61,829 nucleotides of DNA from a virus, in the IMG/VR virus record IMGVR_UViG_3300042934_000981, positions 1 through 61,829 of that record; one strand, given 5' to 3'. The notes under the pieces were generated by a model, which did no database searches, had not been told where the DNA came from, and was given only the letters and a program-made list of their open reading frames with translations. The position numbers were made by a program, and so were the translations under genes. This document shows positions 40,571 through 48,674 of the stretch, piece by piece. Every line of letters starts with the position of its first letter. The first letter of the stretch is position 1.

Positions 40571-41173
40571 TCAGAACGGGGTGTCGTCCCCGTACTGGCC
40601 CGGCTGCCCCGGCTGGGGCTGGTAGGTGCGAGCGTCCGGGAAGCCGCCCTGCTGCGGCTGGGGCGGGTACCCCTGCTGCGGCTGCTGGAACTGCTGCGGC
40701 TGGGCCGGGAAGCCCTGCGGTGCACCCTGCTGGGGGAAGCCCTGCCCGGGCAGCTGCGGCGCGCCCTGCTGCGGAGTGGCGCCCTGCTGACGCTGGCCAC
40801 CACCGCCGCCACCTGCAGCGCGCGTCACCTGAGCGGTGGCGTAGCGCAGGCTCGGGCCGATCTCCTCGATCTCGATCTCGGTCGAGCGCTGGGTGACGCC
40901 GTCCTTCTCGTACGAGCGGATCTTGAGCTTGCCGTGGGCGACGACGCGCGTGCCTTTGGTGAGCGAGCCGGCGATGTGCTCGGCGAGCTCACGCCAGGCG
41001 GAGGCGCGGATGAACATCGCCTCGCCGTCCTTGAACTCGTTCGCCTGCTTGTCGAACGTGCGCTCGGTCGACGCAATCGTGAAGTTGGCGACCGGGACGC
41101 CGTTCTGCGTGTAGCGCAGCTCGGGGTCGGCGGTCAGGTTGCCGATCAGAGTGATGAGTGTTTCACCGGCCAT
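40571..41173 (-). CDS. ssb: Single-stranded DNA-binding protein
   Basis: 200 residues. The OB-fold (1-115) begins MAGETLITLIGNLTADPELR and includes GVPVANFTIASTERTF and AHGKLKIRSYEKDG. A Gly/Gln/Pro-rich flexible linker (120-190) follows and the chain ends with the acidic tip YGDDTPF, the standard docking site for partner enzymes. It protects single strands in replication and recombination. Confidence 0.9.
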   Translation of the reverse strand: MAGETLITLIGNLTADPELRYTQNGVPVANFTIASTERTFDKQANEFKDGEAMFIRASAWRELAEHIAGSLTKGTRVVAHGKLKIRSYEKDGVTQRSTEIEIEEIGPSLRYATAQVTRAAGGGGGGQRQQGATPQQGAPQLPGQGFPQQGAPQGFPAQPQQFQQPQQGYPPQPQQGGFPDARTYQPQPGQPGQYGDDTPF

Positions 41174-41399
41174 CGGTGTGTCCTTCCTGGGTGGTGAGGT
41201 TCGCGAGCTCGGCCGCCTGGCCGATCATGCTCACGAGCTCGGGGTCTGGATCGGGGAAGCCGGCACCGGCCTTCCCGAACGCATGGAACTCGCCGCTCTC
41301 CGGCGAGTAGGTGACGACCACGGCCATGACCGTGTGCTCGTCCGTGGGTGATTCCGGGAACGTCACGAACTGGGCTCGCCGTGTGGGTCCGTCCGTCAT
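41163..41399 (-). CDS. Hypothetical protein, 78 aa
   Basis: ATG 41399 is used because AGAAAGGACACC precedes it and the promoter at 41425-41453 would start transcripts near 41418, downstream of the alternative ATG (41423). Beta-rich: RAQFVTFPESPTDEHTVMAV and YSPESGEFHAFGKAG. Overlaps ssb by 11 bases. Confidence 0.65.
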   Translation of the reverse strand: MTDGPTRRAQFVTFPESPTDEHTVMAVVVTYSPESGEFHAFGKAGAGFPDPDPELVSMIGQAAELANLTTQEGHTDGR

Positions 41400-41424
41400 G
41401 GTGTCCTTTCTGGGGTACGACATA

Positions 41425-41453
41425 AGGCTATCAGCGCACTACTCCTAGGTCAA
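41425..41453 (-). promoter_or_regulatory. Early promoter upstream of ssb operon
   Basis: On the leftward strand TTGACC (41453-41448), a 17-base spacer and TAGCCT (41430-41425). It belongs to the same promoter family as those near 48.65, 58.0 and 58.9 kb. Confidence 0.7.
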
Positions 41454-41612
41454 AGGGCCAACCGGGTTGGGCTCCTTCCCCTCGCGCCACCCGTTGCCCC
41501 CGCACTCGGGGCACTTCTTCTTCGGCGGCCTCGCGCCCCACGGGCCGTACGCCACGGCGCCCGTACCCCGGCACATCTCGCAGGAATCGGGGCCGTCGAT
41601 CTCAGGAGCCAT
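41445..41612 (-). CDS. DnaJ-type zinc-ribbon small protein, 55 aa
   Basis: ATG 41612 (MAPEIDGPDS). Two knuckles, CEMCRGTG and CPECGGNG, form one DnaJ-like zinc site. Such mini zinc ribbons are frequent in phages; they may bind RNA, DNA or protein. Its end overlaps the -35 of the promoter for the next operon. Confidence 0.65.
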   Translation of the reverse strand: MAPEIDGPDSCEMCRGTGAVAYGPWGARPPKKKCPECGGNGWREGKEPNPVGPLT

Positions 41613-42063
41613 CGACGCGCTCCGCGGTGAGCTCCTGGTCATGCACCCGCACGCCCATATCGATGTGCCAGTCGTCGCCGCGAGAGTCCTCCACGTGCTT
41701 CGCGGAGCGCACGTCGACGCGGCGGGCGATCTCCCACAGCGCTTCGCTCGCGATGTGCGGGCCGAAGATCCGGCGCCCTCGCCAGCTGAATGTCTCGCGC
41801 GCTTCGTGCTCCCAGTACCGCAGGTAGAGGCCGAAGATCATCTGGATGATCTCGTTCTGCGTCGAGTACTCGCTCGGCCACGCCTTGCCGCCGAAGCCGT
41901 AGCCCATCTCGCCGGTGATGACGTCGCGGCGGTAGCACTGGATCTGGACGAAGACGCGCGGCTCGTCGATGCCGATCCGCACAGAGCAGTCCATGCCGAG
42001 GTCGATCTCGTTGGCGATCGTCTCGAGGCGGTTGATGAGGATGTGGGTGCTGTCGTCAGGCAT
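41602..42063 (-). CDS. Hypothetical protein, 153 aa
   Basis: ATG 42063 chosen near the methyltransferase stop; an upstream ATG at 42078 is possible. Mixed fold with ESFVQIQ-like strands, YSTQNEIIQMIFGLYLRYWE helix and a C-terminal strand region. No family recognised. Confidence 0.6.
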   Translation of the reverse strand: MPDDSTHILINRLETIANEIDLGMDCSVRIGIDEPRVFVQIQCYRRDVITGEMGYGFGGKAWPSEYSTQNEIIQMIFGLYLRYWEHEARETFSWRGRRIFGPHIASEALWEIARRVDVRSAKHVEDSRGDDWHIDMGVRVHDQELTAERVDGS

Positions 42064-43216
42064 AGCGGTTGTATCCAATCTCGTCGTGACCCAGCGCCGC
42101 GAGGATGAGGCGCTCGGCGAGCAGTGGCGGAACGGCGTTGCCGATCTGCCGGAATTGCGAGGTCATCGACCCCGCAAGTGGAAAGTCTCGAGGGAACGTC
42201 TGCAGAGCAGCGACCTCCTCGATCGTGGGGCGGTAGGCGTCGACGGTGTTGCGCCGGACGTAGCGCTTCATCGCCTCCTCCTTGCCGAGCCGGGCGATGT
42301 CGTCGGCATTCACCTTGTGCCCGGGCTCCCAGATGGCCGGCCGGTGCATGATCGTCGTCGACGGGCGCTCGAACGCCCAGCGCATCCAGCTGCGAGACTT
42401 GCTCGTCACGCCCCAGCTGGGCTGCGCCGTGTCGCGGAGATCCCGGGAGCGGTACTCCCTGCCGGCAATCGTCACGCCCTCGTCGCGGCCGTCCGCCTTG
42501 CGGGGGAAGCCGACGACACCGTCCTCCCAGCCGAGCGCCTCGGCCATCGAGACCCACGGCCGGACGCCAGCATCCATGCGCTTCGGATCGCGCACGTGGT
42601 AGCGGGAGTGCGTCGGCCGCGGCATCGTGATGTTCGCCTCGCGGTTCGCGATGAGCACCGCCCGGCGCCGGGTCTGCGGCACGCCGTACTGCTCGGCGCT
42701 CACGAGCCCGGTCTCGACCGAGTACCCGAGGGCGCGGAGCACGAGCGCGTACGCCTCCCAGACCGGCAGCACGGCCGGCACCTGCTCGAGCACCACGGCC
42801 ACCGGGTAGTCGCGGACGATGTAGAGCAGCGGGATCAGCACGAGCGCCGTGCGCGAGTCGGCATCCGGCCGGGAGTACAGGGCGCGGATCGTGTCGTACA
42901 GCCACGTCAGCGCATAGCACCCGTCGGCCATCGACGCGGCGATGCCCGTGATCAGGTCGAGATCCTGACGACCGTGACCCTTGCCGACCTTCGAGAACGT
43001 CTGGCACGGCGGGCCTGCGGTGAGCAGCCGGTACGTCAGCTGCAGGTGCGGGGTCGCGAGGTTCCACACGTCGTCGGAGATCGTCGTCATGCCGGCCGCC
43101 AGGCGTGTGTCGCGCACGTCGGCGTCGCTCTCGATGCCGAGCTCCTTGATGCCGATCGCCTCGAGCGCCGCGCCGAAGCCGATGCCGGCGAACGCTGAGA
43201 CTGCGACGTCGCTCAC
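42056..43216 (-). CDS. C5-cytosine DNA methyltransferase
   Basis: 386 residues. Motif I FAGIGFGAALEAIG, motif IV GPPCQTFS with catalytic C71, motif VI VVLEQVP (144-146), motif VIII TRRRAVLIA and motif X RQIGNAVPP are all present in order. It methylates cytosine at C5. No partner restriction enzyme is nearby, so it probably protects phage DNA against host restriction or marks it. The target sequence cannot be read from the gene. Confidence 0.9.
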   Translation of the reverse strand: MSDVAVSAFAGIGFGAALEAIGIKELGIESDADVRDTRLAAGMTTISDDVWNLATPHLQLTYRLLTAGPPCQTFSKVGKGHGRQDLDLITGIAASMADGCYALTWLYDTIRALYSRPDADSRTALVLIPLLYIVRDYPVAVVLEQVPAVLPVWEAYALVLRALGYSVETGLVSAEQYGVPQTRRRAVLIANREANITMPRPTHSRYHVRDPKRMDAGVRPWVSMAEALGWEDGVVGFPRKADGRDEGVTIAGREYRSRDLRDTAQPSWGVTSKSRSWMRWAFERPSTTIMHRPAIWEPGHKVNADDIARLGKEEAMKRYVRRNTVDAYRPTIEEVAALQTFPRDFPLAGSMTSQFRQIGNAVPPLLAERLILAALGHDEIGYNRYA

Positions 43217-43461
43217 TCGTCCAGCCCCAATGCTCGGCGAGTGCTGGCGCCGTATCGGTTGCGCAGCTTCTCGAGCGTGTACAGCGAGGCGCCGTTGGGG
43301 TGGTTGATGAGCAGGCCGGCGATCTCGTTGAAGAGCTCGGCCGGCATGTCGTGGTGCGCGAGGTGCACGGCCTCGTCGACGAGCTCCGTGACCGTCGCCC
43401 GTCCGGCGATGAACGTCGGCTTGTCGAACTTGGCGTCGATCACCCTGGTCGTGATGCTCAC
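43213..43461 (-). CDS. Hypothetical protein, 82 aa
   Basis: Starts MSITTRVIDAKFDKPTF; helical with HLAHHDMPAELFNEIAGLL. Overlaps the methyltransferase start by four bases. No family recognised. Confidence 0.6.
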   Translation of the reverse strand: MSITTRVIDAKFDKPTFIAGRATVTELVDEAVHLAHHDMPAELFNEIAGLLINHPNGASLYTLEKLRNRYGASTRRALGLDE

Positions 43462-43913
43462 GAGCGGATCCCTGTCAGCTTCACGCCTTGGCTCTCCTCC
43501 GCTTCGGCGTACGCCTTCCCCCAGGGGACGCGCTGATCCTGTCGATCCTGGAACCGGGCGGCGAAGTCCCGTGCGTCGCGCTCGAAGCGGATGCCGTCGT
43601 GCGCCAGCCGATCAATGAGCGCCGTCGCCTGCGGCTGCCAGATCGACTCGAGACCGGCGCCGTTGTGCGTCTCCTCGTCTTGCCATGCGCCGATCGCAGC
43701 GACCATACGGTCACGCAGGCCGAGCTCGACCATCGCGTAGCCGACGCCGCACTGCGGCTCGAGCCCATAGCTCACGTACATGCACACGGGCTCGCGGTAC
43801 ACGTAGTTGGCGCCGCGCTCGTCGATACCCTTCTGCAGCGCGGCCTTGAACTCATCGAGCGTGACGACTTGCGTGTAGCCGCGCGACGCCTCGTCGGGTG
43901 TGGGGTCGGTCAT
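43458..43913 (-). CDS. Hypothetical protein, 151 aa
   Basis: Preceded by TCCCGGAAAGGACACTC. Helical protein with PVCMYVSYGLEPQCGVGYAM (three Cys-like residues near a Gly-rich turn) and a Trp/Gln-rich C-terminal half. Family not recognised. Confidence 0.65.
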   Translation of the reverse strand: MTDPTPDEASRGYTQVVTLDEFKAALQKGIDERGANYVYREPVCMYVSYGLEPQCGVGYAMVELGLRDRMVAAIGAWQDEETHNGAGLESIWQPQATALIDRLAHDGIRFERDARDFAARFQDRQDQRVPWGKAYAEAEESQGVKLTGIRS

Positions 43914-43935
43914 GAGAGTGTCCTTTCCGGGACGG

Positions 43936-44037
43936 TCAGCGGATGGGGAAGTGCTCGGGCATGGGGATGCCGAGTACCTGGTGAAGCGACGCGAAGGCGT
44001 CGCTGAACGTGTCGGGGTCGAGCGGCTCCGCCCTCAC
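43936..44037 (-). CDS. Very small protein, 33 aa
   Basis: GTG at 44037 overlaps the upstream stop (GTGA). Sequence VRAEPLDPDTFSDAFASLHQ ... EHFPIR. Supported mainly by overlap pattern and by filling the gap. Confidence 0.45.
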   Translation of the reverse strand: MRAEPLDPDTFSDAFASLHQVLGIPMPEHFPIR

Positions 44038-44240
44038 CACACGCCGCCGATCTGCAGCGAGTACGCCGTCGCGAGTGCCCCCACCACGAGCAAGAGCACG
44101 CCGCCTGTGATCAGGTTCGCCCGTGCACTGGCACGGTCAGCGAGCGATGGGCGGGGGAGCACGGACGGGGGATCCTCGGGCGGCCTGTCTCTGCGTGCGG
44201 CCGGCATGGGGAACATCCGAACTCGGCGATCTGCGGTCAT
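44034..44240 (-). CDS. Small membrane protein, 68 aa
   Basis: ATG 44240 (or 44246). A charged Pro/Arg-rich N-terminal half followed by one membrane segment, NLITGGVLLLVVGALATAY. It is the first gene after the candidate origin. Confidence 0.6.
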   Translation of the reverse strand: MTADRRVRMFPMPAARRDRPPEDPPSVLPRPSLADRASARANLITGGVLLLVVGALATAYSLQIGGVW

Positions 44241-44278
44241 GACCATCCCTCTCTGTGTGCCCCGTTATATAGGGGCTG

Positions 44279-44452
44279 CAACTCTGGCTCAACTCTGGCT
44301 CTCTGGCCAACTCTGGCTCTCTGGCGCCAGAGTTGGGGTCTGACTCTGTCGGAAGAAAACCCCAGGTCAGGTATAAGAAAGAAAGAATTTGTTGAATCGC
44401 GATATAGGGAGAAAAGAGGCCATCCAACTCTGGCGCCAGAGAACCAGAGTTG
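44279..44452. repeat. Candidate replication origin: iterons and AT-rich core
   Basis: CAACTCTGGC occurs in direct orientation at 44279, 44290, 44308 and 44425; two perfect CTCTGGCGCCAGAG palindromes lie at 44319-44332 and 44428-44441; inverted CCAGAGTTG occurs at 44327 and 44444. Between them (about 44341-44420) is a purine- and AT-rich stretch (AAGAAAGAAAGAATTTG) unlike the rest of this GC-rich genome. The cluster lies in the 223-bp gap right after the prim-pol/helicase gene. Iterons plus an AT-rich unwinding element is the usual layout of an origin; operator use is an alternative. Confidence 0.6.
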
Positions 44453-44463
44453 AACTTTCTGCC

Positions 44464-46614
44464 CTATGCCACAGCTTCGTAGCGATACACCTCCTTCGTC
44501 TTTCGCACCTTGCCCGTTGCGGTCGCGGTGACTCTGCCCTGATCGACGAGCATGCTGATCGCCGCATCGGCGTGGTCCCGCATCGCCTTCGACAGACGCG
44601 GCACCATCTCGCCGAGCGACAGGCCCGGCCGTTCGCGGAGCATGTCCACCAGGCGGTCGGCCGTGCGGTGCAGGATCGCCTGCTCTGTCGCCATGAGACG
44701 TTCCGCATCCCCGCGCCCCTTCGCCACGTTCTCCGCGTTCAGGCTGCGGCTGTACGTGTGCATGAGCTCGGAGCGCGTGGCGTCGCTGTGCGCCATCATC
44801 GTGTCGGCCGCGCTCCACCATTCCTCGGTGACCGCCACGTCTCCGTGCATGATCGACAGCAGCGCCGTGAGGCGCAGCTTCGTGAACAGCCAGTGACCCT
44901 TGAGCGGGTCGGCCGTGCCGATCTTGATCTCCCGCTGTGCGAGCAGGATCTCGTTCACGATCGCCTGCTCGACCTGGATGAAGTAGACCCGCTTCTCGTC
45001 GGGCATCCAGGTGTTCGTGCCGTGCAGGATGGGATCCATCGGGAGGTCCTCGTGGATCGCCAGCTTGATCGGCCCGGGATCCTCGACGAACGGTGAGTCC
45101 ATCGACAGCGTCTCGTCGCGCACGTGGGCGAAGACGAAGCGCTGCGGCAGGCCGCCCGTCACGCCGTCCTTCTCGAACAGCACCTTGCCGAGCCCGGGCT
45201 GCACGCCGACCATCATGGCCAGGCGGTAGCTGTGCGCCTCGAGCGTGCGGTTGCGATCCTCGGTGGCGTTGGCCGTGCCGAACGCGCCGCCCGTCCACAG
45301 CGTCTTGAGGATCGACAGCAGCATGTTGCCGTTGCGAGCTGCGAGCGTGTCTAGCGCGTCGATCTCGTCCAGCATGGCGAGCGCCTGCCAGGCGATGCGC
45401 TCGTCCTGCATCTGACCCTCGATGCGCCGGCGCTGCACGAACCGCGTGATCAGGCCCTCGCCGCTCGAGGGCGTGAAGCGCTTGGCCACGTCGTGCCGGA
45501 ACGGCGGCCGCGGCCAGAGGTTCTCGTCGACGCCCGTCATCAGCGCGCTCTTGCCGGCGCCGGATGCGCCGGCAAGCACGGAGAACTGGTTGAGGGATCC
45601 CTTGGGCAGACCGCCCAAGCGCGGGAGCATGACCTGGGGAGGCAGGTCCGCGGACAGCCGGGTGATGAGCACGAGCAGCGCAGCCCATGGGTTGACCATC
45701 TGCGACTGGGCCCACTGCCTCACGTGGCGCAGCTCAGGCGTGCGATCGAACCATGAGTAGTCGATGATCGCGACGCGCTCCGCGACGACGGCCTCGGCCT
45801 TGGGGCGGACGCCGCCGTTGGCCTGCACGGCGTTGCCGAGCGAGACGGTCCACTCGCGCTGGTACTTCGGCTGATCCCACGGTCCGCGCAGCCACTCGCT
45901 GCGCAGGATCTCGAGCGCCTGTCCGACGCCGGGCTCGCCGTCCACGGTGGCCAGGCGGATCAGGTGGACCATGCGCTGCCAGAGCTCGCCGCGACCGAAG
46001 TCGGTGGCCGGGATCTTGGCGAGCGCGCTCTTGACCAGCGGGCTCATCTTGCCGCCGCCGATGGTGGCCAGCCACTCACCGAGCGTGCCACCCCAGCCGT
46101 CGCCCTCGGTGCCGGTGTGGTTCATGAACCACTCGGGTGCTGGCTTGAACTCGTCGCGTGAGTCGGGCCACGCCTCGTCCCACCAGATGAAGTACGACCC
46201 GCCCGAGCGGCGGTCGACACCCATCAGGCGCGTGCCGCCCTCGAGCTTGTGGTTCTGCGTCGGGCCCGGCACCTGCGGCGGTGCGGCGTACACGAGGTGG
46301 TGCCCGCCGGATGCCGTCTCGTACCAGTAGCTCTCCGAGGGCTTGAGCCCGGCGTCGCCGAGCGAGACCCACCCGTCCTTGTCGGGCTTCGCGTCGATGT
46401 CCATCACGACCAGGCCGCTGACCCCTGCGGCCACGCCGATCAGCGCCTCGGGCGCGGCGTCCCACCAGCGGCGGATCTGCTCAGAATCGAGGGATGCCTC
46501 GAGGAACCCGTGCTCGGTGCGCGGCGACTTCATCCCATCGCCCGTCTCCCAGCACGGGAAGACGTGTAGACCTAGTGCTGCGAGCGCCTGCGCCCGCTCT
46601 CCGTTGTCGCTCAC
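44464..46614 (-). CDS. Bifunctional primase-polymerase / helicase
   Basis: 716 residues. N-terminal archaeo-eukaryotic primase-type domain: metal-binding VVMDIDAK (D72, D74) and SGGHHLVY (102-109). A linker of ~200 residues leads to an SF3/DUF3987-like ATPase: Walker A GASGAGKS (349-356), Walker B MLDEIDAL (414-421), and GGLPQRFVFAHVRDE as a sensor/Arg-finger region. A winged-helix-like domain is at the C-terminus. It should unwind the origin and prime (possibly extend) DNA. Sits next to the iteron region, and is the only obvious replicative enzyme. Confidence 0.85.
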   Translation of the reverse strand: MSDNGERAQALAALGLHVFPCWETGDGMKSPRTEHGFLEASLDSEQIRRWWDAAPEALIGVAAGVSGLVVMDIDAKPDKDGWVSLGDAGLKPSESYWYETASGGHHLVYAAPPQVPGPTQNHKLEGGTRLMGVDRRSGGSYFIWWDEAWPDSRDEFKPAPEWFMNHTGTEGDGWGGTLGEWLATIGGGKMSPLVKSALAKIPATDFGRGELWQRMVHLIRLATVDGEPGVGQALEILRSEWLRGPWDQPKYQREWTVSLGNAVQANGGVRPKAEAVVAERVAIIDYSWFDRTPELRHVRQWAQSQMVNPWAALLVLITRLSADLPPQVMLPRLGGLPKGSLNQFSVLAGASGAGKSALMTGVDENLWPRPPFRHDVAKRFTPSSGEGLITRFVQRRRIEGQMQDERIAWQALAMLDEIDALDTLAARNGNMLLSILKTLWTGGAFGTANATEDRNRTLEAHSYRLAMMVGVQPGLGKVLFEKDGVTGGLPQRFVFAHVRDETLSMDSPFVEDPGPIKLAIHEDLPMDPILHGTNTWMPDEKRVYFIQVEQAIVNEILLAQREIKIGTADPLKGHWLFTKLRLTALLSIMHGDVAVTEEWWSAADTMMAHSDATRSELMHTYSRSLNAENVAKGRGDAERLMATEQAILHRTADRLVDMLRERPGLSLGEMVPRLSKAMRDHADAAISMLVDQGRVTATATGKVRKTKEVYRYEAVA

Positions 46615-46903
46615 GGCCCTAGATGTGGGGCTGGATGTAACGATTCGGGCTAGATGTAGTGCGCATTCTTGACTCCTGACTTGCGCCGAGCCTCATGCGT
46701 GCCACAGAATGTGGATGCGAGGCATCTGGACCATGTCTTCCGAAGCGTACCCCCCGGGCTCGCTTCTTGCGAGGCTCCGATTTCCATCCTGACCCGGTGG
46801 ACTTCGGGGCCTCGCTGTTTGTGTGCCGCGTGATACGCTACGGCTGTGTTCTTTCCGGGACATTCAGCCCCTCGGCCTTCGACAGCCGGGGGGCGTCTCT
46901 GTG
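46615..46903. other. Intergenic region upstream of the prim-pol gene
   Basis: 289 bases. Holds two CTAGATGT repeats (about 46619 and 46651) close to the prim-pol start, an orphan copy of the start-linked element (TCCCGGAAAGAAC, leftward, 46860-46848), and a possible 45-residue reading frame (46650-46787). I see no convincing -35/-10 pair. Confidence 0.5.
46650..46787 (-). CDS. Possible small protein, 45 aa
   Basis: Leftward frame from ATG 46787: MEIGASQEASPGGTLRKTWS then RCLASTFCGTHEARRKSG. The CLASTFCGTHEA part looks like a small metal-site motif. No clear ribosome site except CAGG; low confidence. Confidence 0.3.
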   Translation of the reverse strand: MEIGASQEASPGGTLRKTWSRCLASTFCGTHEARRKSGVKNAHYI

Positions 46904-47206
46904 TCAGCGGCGCGCTCTGAGCCGCGCGATGCCGGCCGCCAGCACCTTGCGGATGGACAGCCCGTCGGCCTTGGTCTTCGCCATCACCTGCGCCCACACG
47001 TCGTCATCGATGAGGATCGATGTCTTGTGCGGCACGGCCGGCGTGACCTTGAGCTTGCCCGACAGGTAGTCGTTGAAGATCGAGCGCGTGATCGTGGAGG
47101 CCGGCACGTCCTGGACGCTGGCCACGGAGTGCAGCGTCTCGCGATCCTCGGTGGACATGTAGACCGTGCGCAGCCGGTCAGCGTCGGTCGTGTTCTTCTT
47201 GCTCAT
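46904..47206 (-). CDS. Ribbon-helix-helix-like regulator, 100 aa
   Basis: ATG 47206 (MSKKNTTDADR). LRTVYMSTEDRETLHSVAS and HKTSILIDDDVWAQVMAKTK, followed by GLSIRKVLAAGIARLRAR, give strand-helix-helix patterns typical of ParD/CopG-type DNA-binding proteins. It lies upstream of the prim-pol gene and may control it. Confidence 0.65.
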   Translation of the reverse strand: MSKKNTTDADRLRTVYMSTEDRETLHSVASVQDVPASTITRSIFNDYLSGKLKVTPAVPHKTSILIDDDVWAQVMAKTKADGLSIRKVLAAGIARLRARR

Positions 47207-47468
47207 GAGAGCCTTCCTTCTCGGTGGGTAGGTAGCGCAGCCAGACGTCGGCGATCGGCCGGCCGCCGCTGCGTGCGGTGACGCCACGCCTGGCGTAGAT
47301 CTTGCCGTCGTCCAGCCTGAGCGGACGCACGGTGCGCCGGCGGATGCGGTCGACGACCTCGTCCGGCACGGCGACGAGCTCGGGGAACAAGCGCCACTGC
47401 CCGGGGCGCGCACGGAGCTCTCGCACCATGCGCGCCCACGGGTAGTTGGGCCTGCCCTTCGCGCCCAT
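47178..47468 (-). CDS. Hypothetical protein, 96 aa
   Basis: Arg-rich protein, PNYPWARMVRELRARPGQW and LRLDDGKIYARRGVTARSGG. Overlaps the RHH gene by 29 bases in another frame. Could be a small DNA-binding protein. Confidence 0.55.
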   Translation of the reverse strand: MGAKGRPNYPWARMVRELRARPGQWRLFPELVAVPDEVVDRIRRRTVRPLRLDDGKIYARRGVTARSGGRPIADVWLRYLPTEKEGSHEQEEHDRR

Positions 47469-47749
47469 CAGAACGGAGTCGGCCAGCCGATGCCGCGGAG
47501 GAAGGTGACCCCGTTGGGGAGCTCGCGGTGGACGCGCACCGCTGAGACCAGCCCTTCGTAGCCGCGGGCCAGGCGCTCGAGGTTGTAGTCGTCGGCGAGC
47601 ACAGCGGCGCTGAGCAGGTGCTCGACCATGCTGTCCTCGGTGGGTGCGCCCTCGCGGCTGTTCTTCCCGGGCGCCTGGCCCATGTAGCCGAGCACCGCGC
47701 GGGCGTCAGCCTGCGTGATGGTGTGCACCGCGATGATGGCGGCGGTCAT
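47468..47749 (-). CDS. Hypothetical protein, 93 aa
   Basis: ATG 47749 overlaps the upstream stop. MTAAIIAVHTITQADARAVL begins an alpha/beta pattern. No family recognised. Confidence 0.6.
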   Translation of the reverse strand: MTAAIIAVHTITQADARAVLGYMGQAPGKNSREGAPTEDSMVEHLLSAAVLADDYNLERLARGYEGLVSAVRVHRELPNGVTFLRGIGWPTPF

Positions 47750-48567
47750 GACTCCTCCGCGACGAGCGCGCCGTCGCTCAGCCGGAACTTGCGGAAGACG
47801 ATCGGCTGGCCGGACTGGACGCGGGCGTCCTGCGACATGAACTCGAGCATCTGCTCCCAGCTGCGGCCGAGTCCGCCCTCGCGGCCGGTGACCCACCACA
47901 GGCCGCGTGCCTTGCGGGCGGCGTAGTCGTAGACGGTGTCGCCCTCCTGGAACTGGATCGAGAACGCGATCAGCTTGTAGCGGTTCTCCGGTTCGGTCGG
48001 CAGCTTCGCGAGCTTCTCGCGCTCGGCGATGAGCTTCTCGAGGCGCTGCTGTGCGAGCTCGAGCTCGCGGTCGACGGTGGCGATGTTGCGCATGGTGGGC
48101 TCCTTCGGTCGAGCGGGGGTGGGGCGGTCGAGGTGGGACTGGAAGTGGGCGCTGCCCATCGACTCGGCTCTGGTCCTGGTCTCGTAGTTCGAGCTCCAGG
48201 TGCAGCCGGCGTGCGTGCACTTGGCACGCCAGCGAGGCGAGAGGCCGTCGCTGTAGAGCGTGAAGCCGACGTGGTTCATCTCGTAGTGGGGCGCGCTGGC
48301 GTTGGCCGTCTCGCAGGCGTGCTTGTGCACGTGCCGCTCGAGGAACTTCATGGCGGCGTCGAAGCTGCTGTGGAATCCGGTCCCGCTGCACTCGTCGCAG
48401 ACCGCCTGGAACTCGTCCTTGTATGCATCCAAACGCCTGCGATCGATGTGGCCGGGGTAGTCGGACAGCTCGATGCGCTGCGCCTCACCACGGGACAGAC
48501 GGACGCTTGTCTGGTAGGTGTAGCGCAGCCGTGTGGCCGCGTGGGTGTGCGGCTTGCTCTGAGGCAC
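47746..48567 (-). CDS. Two-part protein with internal start, 273 aa
   Basis: Residues 1-150 contain a DnaJ-like CDECSGTG and a second CTHAGCTW Cys pair. Residues 159-273 (MRNIATVDRELELAQQRLEK ... ) look like an independent protein: coiled coil then a compact domain with DYAARKARGLWWVTGREGGL. An internal ATG at 48093 is preceded by GAAGGAGCCCACC, so two products are likely. Preceded by a promoter (48643-48671) and the start-linked element TCCCGGAAAGGAA. Confidence 0.7.
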   Translation of the reverse strand: MPQSKPHTHAATRLRYTYQTSVRLSRGEAQRIELSDYPGHIDRRRLDAYKDEFQAVCDECSGTGFHSSFDAAMKFLERHVHKHACETANASAPHYEMNHVGFTLYSDGLSPRWRAKCTHAGCTWSSNYETRTRAESMGSAHFQSHLDRPTPARPKEPTMRNIATVDRELELAQQRLEKLIAEREKLAKLPTEPENRYKLIAFSIQFQEGDTVYDYAARKARGLWWVTGREGGLGRSWEQMLEFMSQDARVQSGQPIVFRKFRLSDGALVAEES

Positions 48568-48642
48568 GATCTTCCTTTCCGGGAATTGGTAGGGCGGTCG
48601 CCGCGGTTCGGGTCTGCGACGACCGCCCTGGTCGATGTGGTT

Positions 48643-48671
48643 ATGTTACTGCACCCTGAGCCTTAGCTCAA
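48643..48671 (-). promoter_or_regulatory. Early promoter
   Basis: Leftward TTGAGC (48671-48666), a 17-base spacer beginning TAAGG, and TAACAT (48648-48643). Same family as the promoters at 41.4, 58.0 and 58.9 kb. Confidence 0.7.
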
Positions 48672-48674
48672 GGG

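Noticed and set aside
41458-41471. Fourth copy of the CCAACCGGGTTGGG palindrome
   Set aside because: Lies inside the coding end of the zinc-ribbon gene and lacks the flanks shared by copies A and C; probably chance, although a weak site cannot be excluded.
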